Position numbers and translations under genes: made by a program | NCBI RefSeq assembly: GCF_017872555.1 | Contig: NZ_JAEDOX010000004.1 | Span: forward strand, 1 to 64,000 | DNA length: 64,000 nt | From: Ruegeria sp. HKCCSA071 | Lineage (GTDB): Bacteria; Pseudomonadota; Alphaproteobacteria; Rhodobacterales; Rhodobacteraceae | Reading direction: 5' to 3' | Shown here: positions 1-7,516 of the stretch, piece by piece | How positions within the stretch are numbered: the first letter of the stretch is position 1 | Layout: each line of letters starts with the position of its first letter | Notes under the pieces: generated by a model | What the model saw: the letters and a program-made list of their open reading frames with translations, nothing else | What the model was told of the DNA's origin: nothing | Database searches by the model: none

Positions 1-2
1 AC

Positions 3-65
3 AGGTGCCCGAAGGTCTTCCTGTCAGCCATCGCCCTCGCAGCACTCGTCATCTACTGGCTATGA
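3..65 (+). CDS. 3' end of an unknown gene (C-terminal membrane segment)
   Basis: An open frame enters from the left edge and stops with TGA at 63-65. The 20 visible residues end in a strongly hydrophobic run (VFLSAIALAALVIYWL), which looks like a single C-terminal membrane helix. The stop overlaps the ATG of the next small frame (ATGA at 62-65), an arrangement common for real neighbouring genes in this genome. The family cannot be told from so little sequence. Confidence 0.3.
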   Translation, partial: RCPKVFLSAIALAALVIYWL

Positions 66-160
66 GTCCTGACCCTAAGGAAATCGCCTTCAAACAACTG
101 GCACTCCTCAACGATTTGACGGGCATGACCTTTCGCCAAATAATCTTTCTCTTTCAATAG
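62..160 (+). CDS. Possible 32-residue small protein
   Basis: ATG at 62 to TAG at 158-160 encodes 32 residues, starting MSPDPKEIAFKQLALL and ending in FRQIIFLFQ. It overlaps the upstream stop by ATGA, which would allow coupled translation. I recognise no family. The next 110 bases to the first REP (161-269) show nothing I can interpret. The case rests only on the overlap, so this is a weak call. Confidence 0.2.
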   Translation: MSPDPKEIAFKQLALLNDLTGMTFRQIIFLFQ

Positions 161-269
161 ATAACTCCATGATTCTGCTGATCTCACCAGTCAGATGGCT
201 AACAGTTCATTGCAATTCAAGACGTGATAGCAAACGTAAGTTGAGCACTCGCACCCCTCACACCAACTG

Positions 270-398
270 GTAGGCCGGGCTTCAGCCCGGCACCCCTCGA
301 AACACCCACACTTTTACCAACATACGCCGATGAATGGCCTCAAAACCCTTCAATCGATCTGTAGGTCATGGCGAATGCCGGGCTGAAGCCCGGCCTAC
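270..398. repeat. Paired inverted REP elements (REPIN-like), copy 1
   Basis: Positions 270-291 read GTAG followed by the palindrome GCCGGGCTTCAGCCCGGC; 377-398 is its exact reverse complement. A GTAG head followed by a GC-rich hairpin is the hallmark of REP sequences mobilised by RAYT transposases, and two facing REPs form a REPIN. The pair lies 20 bases past the stop of the RAYT gene, the usual REPtron arrangement. The 85-base spacer between the two REPs contains no gene. Confidence 0.85.
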
Positions 399-417
399 GT
401 AATTGGGTTCCTTGACC

Positions 418-1017
418 CTACGGCTCTCCGAACGTCCCCTCCATCACACCGCCGCTCCATTCCGGATCAACCCGGCCCGCACGGATATCGCGATGGATCG
501 ACGAATACGGCCAATCGGTCGGGCGCGCCACCAACCCGTGCTTGACCGGGTTCCCCCAACAATACGCCATGTGATTGCGGTAATCCCGTTCGTCACGAAT
601 GGTATGTTCCCAAAACCGACGCTGCCAAACCGCCCCTTCGCGTTTGTTGGCCCGTAGGTCGGGCTTCAGCCCGGCATATCTGCCAGAGGTCACAACGGGT
701 AGATGTTCTGGTACCGGTGCCGGGCTGAAGCCCGGCCTACGGTTTGTCTTGTTCACGCGCATGGTGAACCGCGCTTTGATCGCACCCCACCGCGTGGAAT
801 AATCCGCATCGCCCGGCGGCAAGGTCCACACCGCGTGCAGATGATCGGGCAACACCACAAACGCATCACACCAAATCGGACGCTCCCGCTGCGTTTCAGC
901 AAAAGCCGCGCGCAGCTGCGTCTCCTCGCGGATCAACAGGTCTGACGACCGGTCGGCCAGCGAAACCGTAAAGAAATATCTGGCTCCGGGAATGCGGACG
1001 CGGCGATAATCACTCAT
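418..1017 (-). CDS. REP-associated tyrosine transposase (RAYT, Y1/HUH family)
   Basis: This 199-residue protein has the IS200-like HUH fold of REP-associated tyrosine transposases. The start MSDYRRVRIPGARYFF, the HLH metal motif (residues 59-61, after LPD) and the nucleophile region around Tyr152 (AYCWGNPVKHG) are all visible, followed by the usual WPYSS block. RAYTs recognise and mobilise REP hairpins. The oddity is residues 93-122, between the HUH motif and the WQRRFWEH block. They are encoded by an 87-base inverted REP pair (654-740), so the linker here is about 29 residues longer than I expect for the family. The frame stays open because 87 is a multiple of three. Whether the enzyme still works is unknown. 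A second REP pair lies just downstream. Confidence 0.85.
   Translation of the reverse strand: MSDYRRVRIPGARYFFTVSLADRSSDLLIREETQLRAAFAETQRERPIWCDAFVVLPDHLHAVWTLPPGDADYSTRWGAIKARFTMRVNKTNRRPGFSPAPVPEHLPVVTSGRYAGLKPDLRANKREGAVWQRRFWEHTIRDERDYRNHMAYCWGNPVKHGLVARPTDWPYSSIHRDIRAGRVDPEWSGGVMEGTFGEP
654..740. repeat. Paired inverted REP elements inside the RAYT gene, copy 2
   Basis: Positions 654-675 (GTAG head, one mismatch to the consensus: GTAGGT for GTAGGC) and 719-740 (exact inverted copy) enclose 43 bases. The unit is 87 bases, 29 codons, and contains no stop in the minus-strand frame of the transposase. It is the same element as the pair at 270-398 with a shorter spacer. Confidence 0.85.
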
Positions 1018-1153
1018 GCGCGCAAGGTGGCGCAGGTATGACTACCAAGTGGTTAACACACACGCCTTTGCAGGCCATTGCCGCAGGTCGGCAGTCCCAC
1101 CAACCTTCGGTGTCCCATATCACAGCATTCAAGGATGATTGCAGGTGCAGCGC

Positions 1154-1591
1154 TTACCCGGATCGGTTGCCGCGCAGCCGTCCGACGCCGAACAGCCCCG
1201 TCAGCGCCCCAACCAGCAGCAGCCAACTGGCCGGAAGCGGCACGGCCGAGACGTTCACGTCCACCGGCGTTTCTTCTGACCCGGGCTCATTGCACCACAG
1301 CTCGCAGAAATCGGGCCCTGATTCTTCCACGACCTCCGTCCGTTCAGCCAGAATCTCGGGCAAACGCTTGGGTCCTCCAAGCTCGACAAGACGACGACGT
1401 CTTTCATTACGGCGCGGATTCTCTTTCGCGAAGACCGGTGCCTTCATCTCGTGTTCAAACTCGAGCATGTTGTGGAATTTGAGCCCGCCTTCACGCGCGC
1501 CCGGCATCGAACCCTCTGTCCCATATGGAACAGTCAGGGCCTGCGCGGCTCCGGCCCAGCACAACAAGGTTATCGTACAGACAACTTTCAT
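1154..1591 (-). CDS. VPLPA-CTERM sorting-domain protein
   Basis: A secreted protein of 145 residues. The ATG at 1591 is preferred to an upstream one because a G-rich Shine-Dalgarno run (GGGGGCGG) lies just before it and the protein then begins with a signal peptide (MKVVCTITLLCWAGAAQA). The last 29 residues are a textbook VPLPA-CTERM signal: VPLPA at 117-121, a hydrophobic helix, then an Arg-rich end (RLRGNRSG). Such tails are cut by the XrtD-type exosortase, and the protein is then exported to the surface. The middle is charged, with an RRNERRRR stretch, and has no domain I recognise. No exosortase gene is in this window. Confidence 0.75.
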   Translation of the reverse strand: MKVVCTITLLCWAGAAQALTVPYGTEGSMPGAREGGLKFHNMLEFEHEMKAPVFAKENPRRNERRRRLVELGGPKRLPEILAERTEVVEESGPDFCELWCNEPGSEETPVDVNVSAVPLPASWLLLVGALTGLFGVGRLRGNRSG

Positions 1592-2112
1592 ATCCGCCCC
1601 CCCAGCTGCCAAATAGTATAGCACCGGATAGCGAAATTTCCAAACATAGTGATTAATGAATAAAAACCGTCAGTTGTGAGAAGACCCCCCGCACAACCGG
1701 CCAGAATGACACTGGTCCTGACCACGTGCCTGCAACCAAAAAAAGTGTCACTCTCCCGCGCAGGTATGGCACGCGGTGACCGCTCCGCATGGCCGACCGG
1801 AAAAGTGTGGGTCCGGGTTTTTCACTACCATCGCGTATCAACAGACAGGGTGATCAAAGCACCCGGGATGCCATCAAACGGCGTCAAACCCGTCAGCGGA
1901 TTCTTGTACAAATTGGGCTTTCTGCCCTCTGACCCCTGTACAATCCGTACAAACCACTCTTGCCACAGGCTTGCCTCAATGCCATATGCAAGGTGCTAAC
2001 GTTTTTCTATTTCGACCTACTGTCTCCTTCTACGGCGCTCAGTCTATCGATCCAGACCTACGACGCCAGGCTGCCGCAACTCCGTGGGCAGCACCAAACA
2101 GGAGACACGGAT
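1592..2112. other. 520-base intergenic region
   Basis: No convincing gene. Reading frames here lack protein-like composition and ribosome-binding sites. The left part should hold the promoter of the VPLPA-CTERM gene. Around 1905-1955 the heptamer TGTACAA or a close variant occurs three times, possibly operator half-sites. The right part holds a candidate cold-shock promoter and leader. Confidence 0.5.
1960..1988 (+). promoter_or_regulatory. Candidate promoter of the cold-shock gene
   Basis: TTGCCA at 1960-1965 and CATATG at 1983-1988 are separated by 17 bases, a passable sigma-70 promoter for an alphaproteobacterium. Transcription would start near 1995 and give a leader of about 118 bases, fitting the long structured 5' leaders of csp genes. 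A hairpin GCTGCC/GGCAGC (2070-2075 with 2087-2092) lies shortly before the Shine-Dalgarno. Confidence 0.3.
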
Positions 2113-2319
2113 ATGCCAGCAGGCACCGTAAAATGGTTCAACACCACCAAAGGCTACGGCTTTATCGCGCCCGAAGATGGCGGCAAGGACATCTTCGTCC
2201 ACATCTCGTCCGTCGAACGCTCGGGCCTCACCGGTCTGGCCGACAACCAGAAAGTCACGTACGAACTGCGTTCGGGTCGTGACGGCCGCGAAAGCGCAGA
2301 CAACATCCAGCTTGCATAA
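2113..2319 (+). CDS. cspA: Cold-shock protein (CspA family)
   Basis: A 68-residue single cold-shock domain that binds single-stranded RNA and DNA and acts as an RNA chaperone. RNP1 (KGYGFI, residues 13-18) and RNP2 (DIFVHIS, 26-32) are intact, and the length is typical. The frame is open further upstream, but the ATG at 2113 follows an AGGAG Shine-Dalgarno (about 2100) and gives the standard MPAGTVKWFN start. The gene stands alone between a long leader and a strong terminator. Roseobacters usually carry several paralogues, so the exact csp letter is not certain. Confidence 0.93.
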   Translation: MPAGTVKWFNTTKGYGFIAPEDGGKDIFVHISSVERSGLTGLADNQKVTYELRSGRDGRESADNIQLA

Positions 2320-2326
2320 GCTCTTG

Positions 2327-2355
2327 AAAGGGTGAGGGAAATCCCTCACCCTTTT
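2327..2355 (+). terminator. Rho-independent terminator of the cold-shock gene
   Basis: A perfect 13-base-pair stem (2327-2339 with 2342-2354; arm AAAGGGTGAGGGA) with a minimal loop ends in TTTT. It starts 8 bases past the cspA stop. Confidence 0.9.
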
Positions 2356-2418
2356 GTTCAACCGCTACCGTTTTGGTGGCTGTTTGATCACATCACGGAT
2401 ACGTGATGCTTGCCCCAG

Positions 2419-2474
2419 AATTGACCAAATAACATATCATGATGAAACTGGCTCTTAGGTTTCATTGGTCAATT
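2419..2474 (+). promoter_or_regulatory. Nested inverted repeats before the L,D-transpeptidase
   Basis: AATTGACCAA (2419-2428) and TTGGTCAATT (2465-2474) are perfect 10-base inverted arms. Inside them lies a second hairpin, ATGAAAC (2442-2448) with GTTTCAT (2459-2465). The outer 3' arm ends 13 bases before the chosen start codon. This could be a structured leader or a spaced operator for a dimeric regulator. Confidence 0.5.
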
Positions 2475-2487
2475 GATGAGGGTTTCG

Positions 2488-3042
2488 ATGTTTACACGCA
2501 GAGTTTTTCTGGCCGGAACAGCGGCCACGCTGCTGCCGGGCATTGCCAGCGCCAAGAAAGCGGTCGAGTATGATCCGACACCGCAATTCGTGCGCATCAA
2601 AAAGCAGTTCCTGCCCGGGCAGCTGCTGGTCGCCCCCCGTTCATTCTATCTTTACTATGTCACCGAACCACGCAAAGCGATCCGCTATGGCTGCGGCGTC
2701 GGCAAGGCTGGTCTGGAATTCACCGGCACCGCTACCATCGATGTGAAAAAGGAATGGCCGACCTGGCGCCCGACCCAAGAGATGATCCAGCGCGATCCGG
2801 TGGCCTATGCAAAATTCAAGGACAATGACTATGTACAGCCAGGAGGTGGGGATAATCCCCTCGGCGCGCGCGCGATGTACCTGTTCCAGAACGGTGTCGA
2901 TACCTATTTCCGAATCCACGGCACGACCCAACCACAAACCATAGGCAGGGCGGTGTCAAACGGGTGCATTCGGATGCTGAATGAACATGTCATCGATCTG
3001 TATAACAGGGTCCCTATCGGAACGGTTGTTACGGTCGTCTGA
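2488..3042 (+). CDS. Periplasmic L,D-transpeptidase (YkuD domain)
   Basis: A 184-residue exported enzyme of the ErfK/YbiS family. These enzymes form 3-3 cross-links in peptidoglycan or attach proteins to it. The catalytic motif is complete near the C terminus: His144 (RIHGT), then SNGC with Cys160, then IRM. The N terminus is a signal peptide with a twin Arg (MFTRRVFLAGTAATLLPG). The ATG at 2488 has GAGGG 6 bases upstream; TTG 2473 and ATG 2476 are in frame but badly placed for it. The only neighbour on the same strand is cspA, ended by its own terminator, so this gene is probably transcribed alone from within the inverted-repeat region. Confidence 0.88.
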   Translation: MFTRRVFLAGTAATLLPGIASAKKAVEYDPTPQFVRIKKQFLPGQLLVAPRSFYLYYVTEPRKAIRYGCGVGKAGLEFTGTATIDVKKEWPTWRPTQEMIQRDPVAYAKFKDNDYVQPGGGDNPLGARAMYLFQNGVDTYFRIHGTTQPQTIGRAVSNGCIRMLNEHVIDLYNRVPIGTVVTVV

Positions 3043-3060
3043 TCGCTATCACGGGGATGG

Positions 3061-3726
3061 CTAATCTTCCCCGCCCGCCTGCGTCACGAGTTGCAACACG
3101 GACGGACCCATTGCGTCGACGATCTTCGCCACCCCCGCCGCATTTGGATGAATGCCGTCCGATTGCATGAATTGCGATACGGCTGCGGGATCACCCTCCG
3201 CTGCAAGCCCCTCGAAGAAACTGCTGAAAAACAGAACTTCGAACTCCTGCGCCAGTGCGGGGTACATGCCATCGAATGCCTGCTTGTATTCAGCGCCGTA
3301 GTTGCCCGGCGCCTGCATTCCGATCAACAAGACCGGAACCTTCGCTTTTCGTGCAACCTCAAGGATCTTGCGCAGATTGGCTTGCGAAACAGCAGGATCG
3401 ATCCCGCGCAACACGTCGTTCCCGCCTAAGGCAACAATCATTCCGTCCACATCGGGTGTCAGGGTCCATTCCACCCGCGCGGCACCACCCGCCGTTGTAT
3501 CACCCGAGACACCGGCGTTGATTACGCGAACATCTGCGCCCTGCGCCTGTAGCCAACGGTCAAGCTGGGGAACAAACCCATTCTCTTCCACCAGCCCGTA
3601 GCCCTGTGTCAGCGAGTCCCCAAGGGCTGCAATCGCCACCTGATCGGCTGTGGCCGCAAAACCGCAGAACACAAATGGGCTTGCCATCAAAACCTTGCGC
3701 AATACGGTGATCACTCCATATCCCAA
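3061..3726 (-). CDS. tesA: Arylesterase / lysophospholipase, GDSL (SGNH) hydrolase
   Basis: A 221-residue periplasmic SGNH hydrolase of the TesA/EstA type, cleaving acyl esters and thioesters. Block I is GDSLTQGYG (Ser38), block III GGNDVLRG, and block V DGIHPNAAG (Asp190, His193). A hydrophobic signal stretch precedes ADQVAIAALGDS. The start is uncertain: TTG at 3726 follows GGAGAGG (3731-3737) closely, and GTG at 3714 or ATG at 3687 are alternatives. It is divergent from ybbA-ybbP. The tesA/ybbA/ybbP neighbourhood is widely conserved in proteobacteria, which supports the call. Confidence 0.88.
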   Translation of the reverse strand: MGYGVITVLRKVLMASPFVFCGFAATADQVAIAALGDSLTQGYGLVEENGFVPQLDRWLQAQGADVRVINAGVSGDTTAGGAARVEWTLTPDVDGMIVALGGNDVLRGIDPAVSQANLRKILEVARKAKVPVLLIGMQAPGNYGAEYKQAFDGMYPALAQEFEVLFFSSFFEGLAAEGDPAAVSQFMQSDGIHPNAAGVAKIVDAMGPSVLQLVTQAGGED

Positions 3727-3753
3727 AAAACCTCTCCTTTATCGGGAAGACCC

Positions 3754-4449
3754 ATGACGCCTGCTGTTCTCGCTCTTCAAAATGCCGCTTTATCGCTGGA
3801 TGGCAATGCCGGGCGGGTCGATATTTTGCATGACATTACGTTGAACGTGAACAGGGGGGAAACGCTGGGGCTGATCGGGCCATCGGGGTCGGGAAAATCG
3901 TCATTGTTGATGCTGATGGGTGGATTGGAACAGGCAACAAGCGGTCAAATCTTGGCCTTGGATCAGAATTTGACAAGCATGGACGAGGACGCCCTGGCGC
4001 GGTTTCGGCGCGACAACATGGGCGTCGTGTTTCAGAATTTCCACCTGATCCCGACGATGACTGCGCTGGAAAACGTGGCGACACCGCTGGAACTGGCGGG
4101 GCACAAAGATGCGTTCGACCGGGCCGAGACTGAACTGAATGCGGTGGGGTTATCGCATCGTCGCGATCATTACCCGGCGCAATTGTCGGGTGGCGAGCAG
4201 CAACGAGTTGCTTTGGCCCGTGCATCGGCACCGCGCCCCAAGATCTTGCTGGCGGATGAACCGACCGGGAATCTGGACGAAACAAACGGTGTCGCGATTG
4301 TCGATCTGCTGTTCGAGCTTCGGAGCAAGTATGATGCGACGCTGGTTCTTGTGACACACAGCCGTTCACTGGCTGAACGATGTGACCGGGTGATCCGGCT
4401 GCGCGACGGCAGGATTGCCGACGAGACCCGGCAGGAGGCCGCAGAATGA
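3754..4449 (+). CDS. ybbA: ABC transporter ATP-binding protein (YbbA/LolD type)
   Basis: A 231-residue ATPase of the MacB/LolD branch. Walker A GPSGSGKS (42-49), Q-loop FQNFHLIP, signature LSGGEQQ (144-150), Walker B ILLADEP (164-170) and the switch His (LVTHS) are all present. Its stop overlaps the start of the permease by ATGA, so the two are co-translated and surely form one complex. Family members work as mechanotransmission machines that extract lipids or proteins from the inner membrane. The divergent tesA suggests lipid-related work, which is inference. Confidence 0.93.
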   Translation: MTPAVLALQNAALSLDGNAGRVDILHDITLNVNRGETLGLIGPSGSGKSSLLMLMGGLEQATSGQILALDQNLTSMDEDALARFRRDNMGVVFQNFHLIPTMTALENVATPLELAGHKDAFDRAETELNAVGLSHRRDHYPAQLSGGEQQRVALARASAPRPKILLADEPTGNLDETNGVAIVDLLFELRSKYDATLVLVTHSRSLAERCDRVIRLRDGRIADETRQEAAE

Positions 4450-6974
4450 GCCTTCGGCTAGCCGCGCGGCTGGCCCGTCGAGAGCTGCGCGGGGGCCTGC
4501 GCGGGTTTCGCATCTTTCTGGCTTGTCTGGCCTTGGGCGTCGCGGCCATCGCAGCCGTCGGATCGGTGCGTCAAGCGATTCAGACCGGGCTGACCCGCGA
4601 AGGCGCATCACTGTTGGGCGGCGATGCCGAGCTTGAGTTCACTTATCGTTTTGCCACTGAGGCCGAGCGCCTCTGGATGCAACAGGCATCCGAGCAGGTG
4701 TCCGAGATTGTCGATTTCCGCTCGATGGCGGTTGTACCCCGCGACACCGGGCCGGAGCGTGCTCTGACCCAGGTCAAGTCCGTGGATAAGGCTTATCCGC
4801 TGGTCGGATCGGTCAAGCTGGAGCCGGGCATCACGCTGGACGACGCCCTGAACGGCAGGTCCGGATTACCCGGTGCCGTTATGGAACCCGTTCTGATCGA
4901 CCGGCTTGGTTTGTCGGTCGGTGATCACTTCGCGCTAGGCACGCAAGAGTTCATTCTGATGGCCGCACTTCGGAATGAACCCGACAGCGCCGCGGCTGGT
5001 TTTGCCTTGGGGCCTCGTACAATGGTGCGTACCGAAGCGTTGCAGGCATCTGGCCTGCTGGAGCCCGGAACGCTTTTTTCGACCAGGTACCGGCTGACCT
5101 TGCCCCAAGACGCGAACCTGTCGGAGGTCGCCACACGTGCCAGCGCGGCGCTTGAGGGCTCGGGGATGCGCTGGAGCGACGCGCGCAACGGCGCGCCGGG
5201 CATATCAGAATTCGTCAACCGCCTGAGTGCCTTTCTGGTCCTTGTCGGGTTGTCGGGGCTTGCCGTCGGTGGCATCGGTGTGTCCGCCGCCGTGCGGGCC
5301 TATCTGAGCCAGAAAACGGAAACCATTGCGACATTGCGGACATTGGGCGCGGATCGCTCCACCATTTTTCAAACTTACATGATTCAGATCGGGGTGCTGT
5401 CCCTGACTGGCATTGTAATTGGACTGCTACTGGGCGGGATGGCTCCGCTTTTGCTGGCACCGCTGCTGGAATACCGATTGCCGGTTCCGGCGGTGTTTTC
5501 TCTGTATCCGCGACCGCTGATCGAGGCCGCACTTTATGGCCTGCTGACAGCATTTCTGTTCACGCTTTGGCCGCTGGCCAGAACCGAAGATGTGCGCGCC
5601 GCAACCCTGTTTCGCGATGCGCTGAGCGCAGCTCGTCCCATCCCACGCGCAACTTACGTCGTGGCAACCGGGTTTGGATTGGCCTCCCTGATCGCGATTG
5701 CGTCCTGGTTCAGCGGCTCAACTCGCCTAACCCTGTGGACCAGCGGCGGACTTGCGGGCGCACTGATCTTGCTGGCGCTCGCAGCCTATGCCATTCGCAA
5801 ACTGACGCGGGTCGGAACACCTTTGGCGCGGGGCCGCCCTGCCCTGCGATGGGCCTTGTCCGCCATCTCTGATCCGCGTGAAGGCGCGGGGTCGGTGGTT
5901 TTGTCGCTTGGCCTGGGTTTGTCAGTGCTGGCGGCGGTTGGGCAGATTGACGGAACGCTGCGCAATGCGATCTCCGGCAATCTGCCGGAAGTGGCGCCTT
6001 CATACTTCTTTGTCGATATTCAAAAAGACCAGATGCCCGGTTTTACCGAACGGCTGCAAACCGATCCTGCTGTCAGCCGCATTGAAAGCGCACCAATGCT
6101 GCGGGGCATCATCACCCAGATAAACGGCCGCCCCGCTCGTGAGGTGGCCGGTGACCATTGGGTACTGGAGGGAGATCGCGGCGTCACCTATTCAGCCCGA
6201 CCCCCGGCAAATGCACGGGTGACAGCGGGGGAATGGTGGGCCGAGGATTATTCTGGCGCACCACAGATCAGCTTTGCAGCCGAAGAAGCCGAAGAGATGG
6301 GTCTGAAACTCGGCGATCAGATAACTGTCAACATCCTGGGGCGGGATATCACCGCAGAGCTGACCTCAACCCGAGAGGTGGATTTTTCCACAGCGGGTAT
6401 GGGTTTTGTCATGTCGATGAACCCGTCGGCACTGGCGGGCGCACCACACAGCTTTATTGCGACGGTATATGCAGAAGAACAGGCCGAGGCCGCTATTCTG
6501 CGAGATCTTGCGGGCCAGTTCCCCAACATCACGGCCATCCGTGTGCGCGACGCCATTGACCGTGTTTCGGGCCTATTGGCAGGGATCGCCGCTGCTACCT
6601 CGTATGGTGCGGGTGTGTCTTTGTTGACCGGATTTCTGGTTCTGATCGGTGCGGCAGCCGCCGGTGAACCCGCTCGCAGATACGAGGCGGCAATCCTCAA
6701 GACGCTGGGGGCTGACCGTGGCCGCATCCTGCGCAGTTTTGGACTGCGCTCGGTCCTGCTGGGTGCCGCGGCGGGTTGCGTCGCCTTGCTGGTTGGCATC
6801 CTGGGCGGCTGGGCCGTGGCCACCTATATCTTCGACACAGGTTTTATCGTGATCTGGTCTTCGGCCATTGGCATTGTTCTGGCCGGTGTCGGCGTCACGC
6901 TCTGCGCAGGATTTGCCTTCGCACTGCGCCCTCTCTCTGCCCGGCCAGCCCGAATTTTGCGGGCCAGCGACTAA
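4446..6974 (+). CDS. ybbP: ABC transporter permease, FtsX/MacB fold (YbbP type)
   Basis: An 842-residue inner-membrane protein and partner of the preceding ATPase. It has an N-terminal membrane helix (residues about 20-40), a large periplasmic domain, an FtsX-type membrane block near 250-400, a second periplasmic domain, and a last FtsX block from about 700 to 830. The doubled FtsX layout and length match YbbP. The ATG at 4446 is inside the ybbA stop. The gene ends 3 bases before the convergent nsrR-like gene, so there is no room for a classic terminator. Confidence 0.92.
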   Translation: MSLRLAARLARRELRGGLRGFRIFLACLALGVAAIAAVGSVRQAIQTGLTREGASLLGGDAELEFTYRFATEAERLWMQQASEQVSEIVDFRSMAVVPRDTGPERALTQVKSVDKAYPLVGSVKLEPGITLDDALNGRSGLPGAVMEPVLIDRLGLSVGDHFALGTQEFILMAALRNEPDSAAAGFALGPRTMVRTEALQASGLLEPGTLFSTRYRLTLPQDANLSEVATRASAALEGSGMRWSDARNGAPGISEFVNRLSAFLVLVGLSGLAVGGIGVSAAVRAYLSQKTETIATLRTLGADRSTIFQTYMIQIGVLSLTGIVIGLLLGGMAPLLLAPLLEYRLPVPAVFSLYPRPLIEAALYGLLTAFLFTLWPLARTEDVRAATLFRDALSAARPIPRATYVVATGFGLASLIAIASWFSGSTRLTLWTSGGLAGALILLALAAYAIRKLTRVGTPLARGRPALRWALSAISDPREGAGSVVLSLGLGLSVLAAVGQIDGTLRNAISGNLPEVAPSYFFVDIQKDQMPGFTERLQTDPAVSRIESAPMLRGIITQINGRPAREVAGDHWVLEGDRGVTYSARPPANARVTAGEWWAEDYSGAPQISFAAEEAEEMGLKLGDQITVNILGRDITAELTSTREVDFSTAGMGFVMSMNPSALAGAPHSFIATVYAEEQAEAAILRDLAGQFPNITAIRVRDAIDRVSGLLAGIAAATSYGAGVSLLTGFLVLIGAAAAGEPARRYEAAILKTLGADRGRILRSFGLRSVLLGAAAGCVALLVGILGGWAVATYIFDTGFIVIWSSAIGIVLAGVGVTLCAGFAFALRPLSARPARILRASD

Positions 6975-6976
6975 GA

Positions 6977-7423
6977 TCAGCGTATGCAGGCCACGGGCTG
7001 CAACAGCTTCAGCAACGGGTCGTTGTCACAAACCAGCGCATCCAACGACACTTCGTCCAGAGATGCATAAAAAACTTCCGCCGCATCCTGCAACGCCAGC
7101 CGCAGCCTACAGGCATCGGTCAAAGGACAGGTGTTATCCGCATCCGCAAAACACTCGGCGATGGGCAAGGCCCCTTCTACGTGCCTGAACACCGCGCCGA
7201 TCCGGATTTGGCTTGCTGGACGTGCCAACGACATACCGCCGTTGCGGCCGCGCTGAGTGCTCAGGTAATTCAACTGGCTTAACTGGTTGATCACCTGAGC
7301 CAGATGGTTTTCCGAGATGTTGCAGACTTCGGCAATCTCGGCTTTGGTGACCAGCCGGTTCGGGTGTGCAGCACAATACATCAACAGGCGCACAGCGATA
7401 TTCGTCCGTTTGGTAATCCGCAT
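6977..7423 (-). CDS. nsrR: Rrf2-family iron-sulfur regulator, NsrR-like
   Basis: A 148-residue Rrf2 regulator with an N-terminal winged helix (recognition region ISENHLAQVINQL, wing RGRNGGM) and three cysteines, Cys91, Cys99 and Cys105, to hold an Fe-S cluster. NsrR proteins sense nitric oxide and repress NO-detoxifying genes. The C terminus (LDEVSLDALV...PLLKLLQ) resembles NsrR more than IscR. The C-x7-C-x5-C spacing also fits RirA, so an iron regulator is the main alternative. The ATG at 7423 has GGGAGG before it; an upstream in-frame start lacks one. A near-perfect Fnr-type box lies 57-70 bases upstream. Confidence 0.8.
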   Translation of the reverse strand: MRITKRTNIAVRLLMYCAAHPNRLVTKAEIAEVCNISENHLAQVINQLSQLNYLSTQRGRNGGMSLARPASQIRIGAVFRHVEGALPIAECFADADNTCPLTDACRLRLALQDAAEVFYASLDEVSLDALVCDNDPLLKLLQPVACIR

Positions 7424-7479
7424 GAGGGCCTCCCTGAAAACAAGATGAAGCCTTATTGCATGTCGCGGAAAAAAGCGGT

Positions 7480-7493
7480 TTGACATACATCAA
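7480..7493 (-). promoter_or_regulatory. Candidate Fnr/Dnr-type box
   Basis: TTGAC-ATAC-ATCAA matches TTGAT-N4-ATCAA at 9 of 10 positions. Centred at the usual -41.5, it would start transcription near 7445, 22 bases before the NsrR-like gene. Placed the same way for the divergent gene, the start site would fall past its ATG (7517). Activation of nsrR is therefore the natural reading. Confidence 0.55.
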
Positions 7494-7516
7494 TCGATCA
7501 AAAGGAAGCCGTTCCA

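Noticed and set aside
270-740. A CRISPR array suggested by the repeated palindromes
   Set aside because: There are only four copies, in alternating orientation, with uneven spacers (85 and 43 bases within pairs) and a GTAG head; this is the REP pattern.
642-748. Target-site duplication GTTTGT around the inserted REP pair (642-647 and 742-747)
   Set aside because: Six bases at a 100-base offset do not border the element exactly, and removing 100 bases would break the frame; probably chance.
1676-1999. Plus-strand frame of 107 codons in the intergenic region
   Set aside because: No motif, no ribosome-binding site and mixed composition; it ends within the candidate cspA promoter.
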